Shown in pieces: positions 23,401 through 35,400 of a DNA stretch of 64,000 nt. This stretch comes from Limnomonas spitsbergensis (lineage: Eukaryota > Chlorophyta > Chlorophyceae > Chlamydomonadales), in NCBI GenBank assembly GCA_037349105.1, contig JAYJMM010000112.1:3968001-4032000 (forward strand), read 5' to 3'. The notes beneath the pieces are model-generated. The model had not been told where the DNA came from and ran no database searches. It was given only the letters and a program-made list of their open reading frames with translations. Within the stretch, counting starts at the first letter, position 1. The number at the start of each line of letters is the position of its first letter. Both the position numbers and the translations under genes were made by a program.

Positions 23401-26400
23401 TGGAATAGCTCTGGAATAGCTCTGAAATAGCTCTGGAATAGCTCTGTAATAGCTCTGGAATAGCCATGGAATAGCTCTGGAATAGCTCTGGAATAGCCCT
23501 GGAATAGCTCTGGAATAGCTCTGGAATAGCCCTGGAATAGCTCTGGAATAGCCCTGGAATAGCCCTGGAATAGCCCTGGAAAAGCCCTGGAAAAGCTCTG
23601 GAATAGCCCTGGAATAGCCCTGGAATAGCCCTGGAATAGCCCTGGAATAGCCCTGGAATAGCCCTGGAATAGCCCTGGAATTGCTCTGGAATAGCCCTGG
23701 AATAGCTCTGGAATAGCTCTGGAATAGCCCTGGAATAGCTCTGGAATAGCCCTGGAATAGCTCTGGAATAGCCTTGTAATAGCCCTGGAATAGCTGTGGA
23801 ATAGCCCTGGAAAAGCCCTGGAATAGCCCTGGAATAGCCCTGGAATAGCCCTGGAATAACCCTGGAATAGCCCTGGAATAGCCCTGGAATAGCCCTGGAA
23901 TAGCCCTGGAATAGCCCTGGAATAGCCCTGGAATAGCCCTGGAAAAGCCCTGGAATAGCCCTGGAATAGCCCTGTAATAGCCCTGGAAAAGCCCTGGAAT
24001 AGCCCTGGAATAGCCCTGGAATAGCTCTGGAATAGCCCTGGAATAGCTGTGGAATAGCCCTGGAATAGCTCTGGAATATCTCTGGAATAGCCCTGGAATA
24101 GCCCTGGAATAGCCCTGGAATAGCCCTGGAATAGCCCTGGAATAGCCCTGGAATAGCCCTGGAATAGCCCGGGAATAGCTCTGGAATAGCCCTGGAATAG
24201 CCCTGGAATAGCCCTGGAATAGCCCTGGAATAGCCCTAGAATAGCTCTGGAATAGCCCTGGAATAGCTCTGGAATAACCCTGGAATAGCTCTGGAAAAGC
24301 CCTGGAATATCTCTGGAATAGCCCTGGAATAGCCCTGGAATAGCCCTGGAATAGCCCAGGAATAGCCCTGGAATAGCCCTGGAATAGCCCTGGAATAGCC
24401 CTGGAATAGCCCTGGAATAACCCTGGAATAGCCCTGGAATAGCCCTGGAATAGCCCTGGAATAGCTCTGGAATAGCCCTGGAATAGCCCTGGAATAGCCT
24501 TGGGATAGCCCTGGGATAGCTCTGGAATAGCCCTGGAATAGCCCTGGAATAGCCCTGGAATAGCCCTGGAAAAGCCCTGGAAAAGCCCTGGAATAGCCTT
24601 GTAATAGCCCTGGAATAGCCCTGGAATAGCCCTGGAATAGCCCTGGAATAGCCCTGGAATAGCTCTGGAATAGCCCTGGAATAGCCCTGGAATAGCCCTG
24701 GAATAGCCCTGGAATAGCCCTGGAATAGCCCTGGAATAGCCCTGGAATAGCTCTGGAATAGCCCTGGAATAGCTCTGGAATAGCCCTGGGATAGCCCTGG
24801 AATATCTCTGGAATGGCCCTGGAATAGCTCTTGAATAGCCCTGGAATAGCCCTGGAATAGCCCTCGAACAGCCCTGGAATATCTCTGGAATAGCCCTGGA
24901 ATAGCTCTGGAATAGCCTTATAATAGCCCTGGAATAGCCATGGAAAAGCCCTGGAATAGCCCTGTAATAGCCCTGGAATAGACCTGGAATAGCTGTGGAA
25001 TAGCTGTGGAATAGCCCTGGAATAGCCCTGGAATAGCCCTGGAATAGCCCTGGAATAGCTCTGGAATAGCCCTGGAATAGCCCTGGAATAGCCCTGGGAT
25101 AGCCCTGGGATAGCCCTGGAATAGCCCTGGAATAGACCTGGAATAGCCCTGGAATAGCCCTGGAAAAGCCCTGGAATAGCCCTGGAATAGCCCTGGAATA
25201 GCCCTGGAATAGCCCTGGAATAGCCCTGGAATAGCCCTAGAATAGCCCTGGAATAGCCCTGATATAGCCCTGGAATAGCCCTGGAATAGCTCTGGAATAG
25301 CCCTGGAATAGCCCTGGAATAGCCCTGGAATATCCCTGGAATATCTCTGGAATAGCCCTGGAATAGCTCTGGAATAGCCCTGGAATAGCCCTGGAATAGC
25401 CCAGGAATAGCTCTGGAATAGCCCTGGAATAGCCCTGGAAAAGCTCTGGAATAGCCCTGGAATAGAACTGGAATAGCCCTGGAATAGCTCTGGAATAGCC
25501 CTGGAATAGCTCTGGAATAGCCCTGGAATAGCCCTGGAATAGCCCTGGAATAGCTCTGGAATAGCTCTGGAATAGCCCTGGAATAGCTCTGGAATAGCCC
25601 TGGAATAGCCCTGGAATAGCCCTGGAATAGCCCTGGAATAGCCCTGGAATAGCCCTGGAATAGCCCTGGAATAGCTCAGGAATAGCCCTGGAATATACCT
25701 GGAATAGCCCTGGAATAGCTCTGGAATAGCCCTGGAATAGCCCTGGAATAGCCCTGGAATAGCCCTGGAATAGCCCTGGAATAGCCCTGGAATAGCCCTG
25801 GAATAGCTATGGAATAGCCCTGGAATAGCCCTGGAATAGCCCTGGAATAGCCTTGTAATAGCCCTAAAATAGCTCTGGAATAGTCCTGGAATAGGTCTGG
25901 AATAGCCCTGGAATAGCTCTGGAATAGCTCTGGAATAGCCCTGGAATAGACCTGGAATAGCCCTGGAATAGCTCTGGAATAGCCCTGGAATAGCCCTGGA
26001 ATAGCTCTGGAATAGCTCTGGAATAGCCCTGGAATAGCTCTGGAATAGCCCTGGAATAGCCCTGGAATAGCCCTGGAATAGCCCTGGAATAGCCCTGGAA
26101 TAGCCCTGGAATAGCTCTGGAATAGCCCTGGAATAGCTGTGGAATAGCCCTGGAATAGCTCTGGAATATCTCTGGAATAGCCCTGGAATAGCCCTGGAAT
26201 AGCTATGGAATAGCCCTGGAATAGCCCTGGAATAGCCCTGGAATAGCCCTGGAATAGCCCTGGAATAGCCCTGGAATAGCTCTGGAATAGCCCGGGAATA
26301 GCTCTGGAATAGCCCTGGAATAGCCCTGGAATAGCCCTGGAATAGCACTGGAATAGCCCTGGAATAGCCCTGGAATAGCTCTGGAATAACCCTGGAATAG

Positions 26401-29400
26401 CTCTAGAATAGCCCTGGAATAGCTCTGGAATAGCCCTGGAATAGACCTGGAATAGCCCTGGAATAGCCCTGGAATAGACCTGGAATAGCCCTGGAATAGC
26501 CCTGGAATAGCTCTGGAATAGCCCTGGAATAGCTCTGGAATAGCCCTGGAATAGCCCTGGAAGATCCCTGGAATATCTCTGGAATATCTCTGGAATGGCC
26601 CTGGAATAGCCCTGGAATAGCCCTGGAATAGCCCTGGAATAGCCCTCGAATGGCCCTGGAATAGCTCTTGAATAGCCCTGGTATAGCTCTGGAATAGCCT
26701 TGGAATAGCCCTGGAATAGCCCTGGAATAGCCCTGGAATAGCCCTGGAATAGCCCTGGAATAGCTCTGGAATAGCCCTGGAATAGCCCTGGAATAGCTCT
26801 GGAATAGCCTTGTAATAGCCCTGGAATAGCTCTGGAATAGTCCTGGAATAGGTCTGGAATAGCCCTGGAATAGCTCTGGAATAGCTCTGGAATAGCCCTG
26901 GAATAGACCTGGAATAGCCCTGGAATAGCTCTGGAATAGCCCTGGAATAGACCTGGAATAGCCCTGGAATAGCTCTGGAATAGCCCTGGAATAGCTCTGG
27001 AATAGCCTTGGAATAGCCCTGGAATAGCCCTGGAATAGCCCTGGAATAGCTCTGGAATAGCCCTGGAATAGCTCTGGAATAGCCCTGGAATAGCCCTGGA
27101 ATAGCTCTGGAATAGCCCTGGAATAGCCCTGGAATAGCCCTGGAATAGCCCTGGAATAGCCCTGGAATAGCCCTGGAATAGCCCTGGAATCGCCCTGGAA
27201 TAGCCCTGGAATAGCTCTGGAGTAGCCCTGGAATAGCTCTGGAATAGCTCTGGAATAGCCCTGGAATAGCTCTGGAATAGCCCTGGAATAGCTCTGGAAT
27301 CGCCTTGTAATAGCCCTGGAATAGCCCTGGAATAGCCCTGGAATAGCCCTGGAATAGCCCTGGAATAGCCCTGGAATAGCCCTGGAATAGCCCTGGAATA
27401 GCCCTGGAATAGCCCTGGAATAGCCCTGGAATAGCCCTGGAATAGCCCTGGAATAGCCCTGGAATAGCCCTGGAATAGCCCTGGAATAGCCCTGGAATAG
27501 CCCTGGAATAGCCCTGGAATAGCCCTGGAATAGCCCTGGAATAGCTCTGGAATAGCTCTGGAATAGCCCTGGAATAGCTCTGGAATAGCCCTGGAATAGC
27601 CCTGGAATAGCCCTGGAATAGCCTTGTAATAGCCCTAAAATAGCTCTGGAATAGTCCTGGAATAGGTCTGGAATAGCCCTGGAATAGCTCTGGAATAGCT
27701 CTGGAATAGCCCTGGAATAGACCTGGAATAGCCCTGGAATAGCTCTGGAATAGCCCTGGAATAGCCCTGGAATAGCTCTGGAATAGCTCTGGAATAGCCC
27801 TGGAATAGCTCTGGAATAGCCCTGGAATAGCCCTGGAATAGCCCTGGAATAGCCCTGGAATAGCCCTGGAATAGCCCTGGAATAGCTCTGGAATAGCCCT
27901 GGAATAGCTGTGGAATAGCCCTGGAATAGCTCTGGAATATCTCTGGAATAGCCCTGGAATAGCCCTGGAATAGCCCTGGAATAGCCCTGGAATAGCCCTG
28001 GAATAGCTCTGGAATAGCCCTGGAATAGCCCTGGAATAGCCCTGGAATAGCTCTTGAATAGCCCTGGAATAGCCCTGGAATAGCCCTGGAATAGCCCTGG
28101 AATAGCCCTGGAATAGCCCTGGAATAGCTCTGGAATAGCCCGGGAATAGCTCTGGAATAGCCCTGGAATAGCCCTGGAATAGCCCTGGAATAGCCCTGGA
28201 ATATCTCTGGAATAGCCCTGGAATAGCTCTGGAATAACCCTGGAATAGCTCTGGAATAGCCCTGGAATAGCTCTGGAATAGCCCCGGAATAGCCCTGGAA
28301 TAGCCCTGGAATAGCCCTGGAATAGACCTGGAATAGCCCTGGAATAGCCCTGGAATAGCTCTGGAATAGCCCTGGAATAGCTCTGGAATAGCCCTGGAAT
28401 AGCCCTGGAAGATCCCTGGAATATCTCTGGAATATCTCTGGAATGGCCCTGGAATAGCTCTTGAATAGCCCTGGAATAGCCCTGGAATAGCCCTCGAATG
28501 GCCCTGGAATAGCTCTTGAATAGTCCTGGTATAGCTCTGGAATAGCCTTGGAATAGCCCTGGAATAGCCATGGAAAAGCCCTGGAATAGCCCTGGAATAG
28601 CCCTGGAATAGCTCTGGAATAGCCCTGGAATAGCCCTGGAATAGCCCTGGAATAGCCCTGGAATAGCCCTGGAATAGCCCTGGAATAGCTCTGGAATAGC
28701 CCTGGAATAGCCCTGGAATAGCCCTGGAATAGCCCTGGAATAGCTCTGGAATAGCCCTGGAATAGCCCTGGAATAGCCCTGGAATAGCCCTGGAATAGCC
28801 CTGGAATAGCCCTGGAATAGCCCTGGAATAGCCCTGGAATAGCCCTGGAATAGCCCTGGAATAGCCCTGGAATAGCCCTGGAATAGCCCTGGAATAGCCC
28901 TGGAATAGCCCTGGAATAGCCCTGGAATAGCCCTGGAATAGCCCTGGAATAGCCCTGGAATAGCCCTGGAATAGCTCTGGAATAGCCCTGGAATAGCCCT
29001 GGAATAGCCCTGGAATAGCCCTGGAATATCTCTGGAATGGCCCTGGAATAGCTCTTGAATAGCCCTGGAATAGCCCTGGAATAGCCCTCGAACAGCCCTG
29101 GAATATCTCTGGAATAGCCCTGGAATAGCTCTGGAATAGCCTTGGAATAGCCCTGGAATAGCCATGGAAAAGCCCTGGAATAGCCCTGTAATAGCCCTGG
29201 AATAGACCTGGAATAGCTGTGGAATAGCTGTGGAATAGCCCTGGAATAGCCCTGGAATAGCCCTGGAATAGCCCTGGAATAGCTCTGGAATAGCCCTGGA
29301 ATAGCCCTGGAATAGCCCTGGGATAGCCCTGGGATAGCTCTGGAATAGCCCTGGAATAGACCTGGAATAGCCCTGGAATAGCCCTGGAAAAGCCCTGGAA

Positions 29401-32400
29401 TAGCCCTGGAATAGCCCTGGAATAGCCCTGGAATAGCCCTGGAATAGCCCTGGAATAGCCCTAGAATAGCCCTGGAATAGCCCTGATATAGCCCTGGAAT
29501 AGCCCTGGAATAGCTCTGGAATAGCCCTGGAATAGCCCTGGAATATCCCTGGAATATCCCTGGAATATCCCTGGAATATCTCTGGAATAGCCCTGGAATA
29601 GCTCTGGAATAGCCCTGGGATAGCCCTGGAAAGCCCTGGAATAGCCCTGGAATAGCCCTGGAAAAGCTCTGGAATAGCCCTGGAATAGACCTGGAATAGC
29701 CCTGGAATAGCTCTGGAATAACCCTGGAATAGCTCTGGAATAGCCCTGGAATAGCCCTGGAAAAGCCCTGGAATAGCCCTGGAATAGCCCTGGAATAGCC
29801 CTGGAATAGCCCTGGAATAGCTCTGGAATAGCCCTGGAATAGCCCTGGAATAGCCCTGGAATAGCCTTGTAATAGCCCTAAAATAGCTCTGGAATAGTCC
29901 TGGAATAGGTCTGGAATAGCCCTGGAATAGCTCTGGAATAGCTCTGGAATAGCCCTGGAATAGACCTGGAATAGCCCTGGAATAGCTCTGGCATAGCCCT
30001 GGAATAGCCCTGGAATAGCTCTGGAATAGCTCTGGAATAGCCCTGGAATAGCTCTGGAATAGCCCTGGAATAGCCCTGGAATAGCCCTGGAATAGCCCTG
30101 GAATAGCCCTGGAATAGCCCTGGAATAGCCCTGGAATAGCTCTGGAATAGCCCTGGAATATACCTGGAATAGCCCTGGAATAGCTCTGGAATAGCCCTGG
30201 AATAGCCCTGGAATAGCCCTGGAATAGCCCTGGAAAAGCCCTGGAATAGCCCTTGAATAGCCCTGGAATAGACCTGGAATAGCTGTGGAATAGCCCTGGA
30301 ATAGCCCTGGAATAGCCCTGGAATAGCCCTGGAATAGCCCTGGAATAGCCCTGGAATAGCCCTGGAATAGCCCTGGAATAGCCCTGGAATAGCTCTGGAA
30401 TAGCCCTGGAATAGCCCTGGAATAGCCCTGGAATAGCCCTGGAATAGCCCTGGAATAGCTCTGGAATAGCCCTGGAATAGCTCTGGAATAGCCCTGGAAT
30501 AGCCCTGGAATAGCCCTGGAATAGCCCTGGAATAGCCCTGGAATAGCCCTGGAATATCTCTGGAATAGCCCTGGAATAGCTCTGGAATAGCCCTGGAATA
30601 TCTCTGGAATACCCCTGGAATAGCTCTGGAATAGCCCTGGAATAGCCCTGGAATAGCCCTGGAATAGCTCTGGAATATCTCTGGAATAGCCCTGGAATAG
30701 CTCTTGAATAGCCCTGGAATAGCCCTGGAATAGCCCTGGAATAGCCCTGGAATAGCCCTGGAATAGCCCTGGAATAGCTCTGGAATAGCCCTGAAATATA
30801 TCTGGAATAGCCCTGGAATAGGTCTGGAATAGCCCTGGAATAGCTCTGGAATAGCCCTGGAATAGCCCTGGAATAGCCCTGGAATAGCCCTGGAATAGCT
30901 CTGGAATAGCTCTGGAATAGCCCTGGAATAGCTCTGTAATATCTCTGGAATAGCCCTAGAATAGCCCTGGAATAGCTCTGGAATAGCCCTGGAATAGCTC
31001 TGGAATAGCCCTGGAATAGCTCTGGAATAGCTCTGGAATAGCTCTGGAATAGCCCTGGAATAGCCCTGGAATATCTCTGGAATGGCTGTATGTTGCAAGG
31101 TCTCCACTAACATTTTGACATATGCCCTAGTTATGCCCTCCCTTTTTGTCCTGCCCCACCCTCCCAATTTCCCCACCCCCCCACCTCCCACCTGGCACAT
31201 CCCCAACCCACCCAGATGGCACCCACCCATCCACCCAGCTGGCACCCACCCACCCAGCTGGCACCCATCCACCCTGCTGGCACCCACCCGCCCAGCTGGC
31301 ACACACACCCCCACCCAATTAGTTCTACCTCCCCCCCCCCCACCCACCATCCAACATGCACATTCAACTTCACCCCTATCACCTGCGCCCCGAGGATGAT
31401 GTCGTGAAACACAATGCCCTTGATGTCTTCGAGCAGTTCCGTGAACAGAGGGTACTTGGTGCTGCCCTTTTTGTCAGCGTGCAACACACTTTGGACTGCG
31501 TCACACACACGGGTTGCGGTGTCCATTTGCAGCAAATGACCCAGTTGGGCAAGCTTGGCTCGCACCGACAGGGCGCGGTGCAGCTGCACGTACATGCGGG
31601 CAGCAAGAAAGGTGGGGGTAAAGGGAGCAGGGTGTTAGTTGGCGAAAGGGAGAAGATGCACCTGCACGCACGTGAAGGCAGTTTGCAGAGGGGCACCCTT
31701 CTTGCTGAGCGGAGTTTAATGCTTATTTCAGCATGGATTACTGCTAGGACAGATATCAGAGGCAACATGGACGATTCCAGATCCTGTACATACATAAACT
31801 ACATTTTCTGCATTCCATGTAGATATTTTGTATGGCCGTACACAAACTCTTAACCCTAAACATCTTCCCTTTCGACTCACCTCTTCGCTCTCCTTCTCCT
31901 TCTGCTCTCCAAACCGGCGTATTTTCAACTCCATCTCCCGGGCCAGTGCTGACGTCAGCTTATGCTCCTCCTTAGCTGCAGTCAGTCTGGAGAGCACCGC
32001 CTGCAACGGATGATCTTCGCGCATGACCTCCGCACTGTACTTCCGCATCCGCTCGTCCACCTGCAGCATTGCACAGTGTCCTCCGGGTTTAGAGTTTAGG
32101 GTTCAGCGTTGACCTTGAACCCTAAACACCTACAGCATTGCATGGTATCTTAAGGGTTAGGGTTTAGCCTAAACCCTAAACCCTTAATGCCTACAGCAGT
32201 GCATGGTGTCCTCCCGGCCAAATGGAATGAAATTTATAGCTGGGTGGAGGTGTGAGGATACTGCGAGGATTGAAGTCTGATGAGCTATGCACAACTCCTA
32301 GTACCTAACACAAACACATGGTCTAACCCATATCACGTACATCTCCATCCTCATACTGGAAGCCCGCATCAGGCTAGATGGACATCCGACAGCCCGCATC

Positions 32401-35400
32401 TGGCTAGATGGACACCCGACAGCCCACATCAGGCTAGATGGACACCCGACAGCCCACATCAGGCTAGATGGGCACCAGACAGCCCGCATCAGGCTAGATG
32501 GACATCCGACAGCCCGCATCAGGCTATATGAACATCCGACAGCCCACATCAGGCTAGATGGACATCCGACAGCCCACATCAGGCTAGATGGACATCCAAC
32601 AGCCCGCATCAGGCTAGATGGGCACCAGACAGCCCACATCAGGCTAGATGGACATCCGACAGCCCACATCAGGCTATATGAACATCCGACAGCCCACATC
32701 AGGCTAGATGGACATCCGACAGCCCACATCAGGCTAGATGGACATCCGACAGCCCACATCAGGCTAGATGGACACCCGACAGCCCACATCAGGCTAGATG
32801 GGCACCAGACAGCCCGCATCAGGCTAGATGGACATCCGACAGCCCGCATCAGGCTATATGAACATCCGACAGCCCACATCAGGCTAGATGGACATCCGAC
32901 AGCCCACATCAGGCTAGATGGACATCCGACAGCCCGCATCAGGCTAGATGGACACCAGACAGCCCGCACCAGGCTAGATGGACACCCGACAGCCCACATC
33001 AGGCTAGATGGACAACCGACAGCCCACATCAGGCTAGATGGACATCCGACAGCCCACATCAGGCTAGATGGACATCCGACAGCCCACATCAGGCTAGATG
33101 GACACCCGACAGCCCACATCAGGCTAGATGGACACCCGACAGCCCACATCAGGCTAGATGGACATCCGACAGCCCACATCAGGCTAGATGGACATCCGAC
33201 AGCCCACATCAGGCTAGATGGACACCCGACAGCCCACATCAGGCTAGATGGACACCCGACAGGCCACATCAGGCTAGATGGACATCCGACAGCCCACATC
33301 AGGCTAGATGGACACCCGACAGCCCACATCAGGCTAGATGGACATCCGACAGCCCACATCAGGCTAGATGGACATCCGACAGCCCACATCAGGCTAGATG
33401 GACACCCGACAGCCCACATCAGGCTAGATGGGCACCAGACAGCCCGCATCAGGCTAGACGGACACCAGAGGCTAGATAAACACCCGACAGCCAGCATCAG
33501 GCTAGATGGACACCAGACAGCCCGCATCAGGCTAGATGGACACCCGACAGCCCACATCAGGCTAGATGGACATCCGACAGCCCACATCAGGCTAGATGGA
33601 CATCCGACAGCCCACATCAGGCTAGATGGACACCCGACAGCCCACATCAGGCTAGATGGACACCCGACAGCCCACATCAGGCAAGATGGACAACCGACAG
33701 CCCACATCAGGCTAGATGGACATCCGACAGCCCACATCAGGCTAGATGGACACCCGACAGCCCACATCAGGCTAGATGGACATCCGACAGCCCACATCAG
33801 GCTAGATGAACATCCGACAGCCCACATCAGGCTAGATGGACACCCGACAGCCCACATCAGGCTAGATGGACATCCGACAGCCCACATCAGGCTAGATGGA
33901 CATCCGACAGCCCACATCAGGCTAGATGGACATCCGACAGCCAACATCAGGATAGATGAACATCCGACAGCCCACATCAGGCTAGATGGACATCCGACAG
34001 CCCACATCAGGCTAGATGAACATCCGACAGCCCACATCAGGCTAGATGGGCACCAGACAGCCCGCATCAGGCTAGACGGACACCAGAGGCTAGATAAACA
34101 CCCGACAGCCAGCATCAGGCTAGATGGACACCAGACAGCCCGCATCAGGCTAGATGGACACCCGACAGCCCACATCAGGCTAGATGGACATCCGACAGCC
34201 CACATCAGGCTAGATGGACATCCGACAGCCCACATCAGGCTAGATGGACATCCGACAGCCCACATCAGGCTAGATGGACACCCGACAGCCCACATCAGGC
34301 TAGATGGACACCCGACAGGCCACATCAGGCTAGATGGACATCCGACAGCCCACATCAGGCTAGATGGACACCCGACAGCCCACATCAGGCTAGATGGACA
34401 TCCGACAGCCCACATCAGGCTAGATGGACATCCGACAGCCCACATCAGGCTAGATGGACACCCGACAGCCCACATCAGGCTAGATGGGCACCAGACAGCC
34501 CGCATCAGGCTAGACGGACACCAGAGGCTAGATAAACACCCGACAGCCAGCATCAGGCTAGATGGACACCAGACAGCCCGCATCAGGCTAGATGGACACC
34601 CGACAGCCCACATCAGGCTAGATGGACATCCGACAGCCCACATCAGGCTAGATGGACATCCGACAGCCCACATCAGGCTAGATGGACATCCGACAGCCCA
34701 CATCAGGCTAGATGGACACCCGACAGGCCACATCAGGCTAGATGGACATCCGACAGCCCACATCAGGCTAGATGGACACCCGACAGCCCACATCAGGCAA
34801 GATGGACATCCGACAGGCCACATCAGGCTAGATGGACACCCGACAGGCCACATCAGGCTAGATGGACACCAGACAGCCCACATCAGGCTAGATGGACACC
34901 AGACAGCCCGCATCAGGCTAGATGGACACCCGACAGCCCACATCAGGCTAGATGGACATCCGACAGCCCACATCAGGCTAGATGGACATCCGACAGCCCA
35001 CATCAGGCTAGATGGACATCCGACAGCCCACATCAGGCTAGATGGACACCCGACAGGCCACATCAGGCTAGATGGACATCCGACAGCCCACATCAGGCTA
35101 GATGGACACCCGACAGGCCACATCAGGCTAGATGGACATCCGACAGCCCACATCAGGCTAGATGGACATCCAACAGCCCACATCAGGCTAGATGGACATC
35201 CAACAGCCCGCATCAGGCTAGATGGACATCCGACAGCCCACATCAGGCAAGATGGACATCCGACAGGCCACATCAGGCTAGATGGACACCCGACAGGCCA
35301 CATCAGGCTAGATGGACACCAGACAGCCGGAAGAGGGGTCATACTGGCACGGGTGGGCAAGGTACGAAAGTGCATCCTAACCGCAAAAAAATGGAAATCC

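Noticed and set aside
19496..31350. Minus-strand open readings of 323-920 codons with an 11-residue repeat
   Set aside because: They are read-through of the 11-bp satellite inside a helicase intron. All three frames give the same peptide and no flanking coding sequence joins them.
32365..35330. CRISPR-like array
   Set aside because: Units are contiguous 30-bp tandem copies without unique spacers, in a spliced eukaryotic gene.
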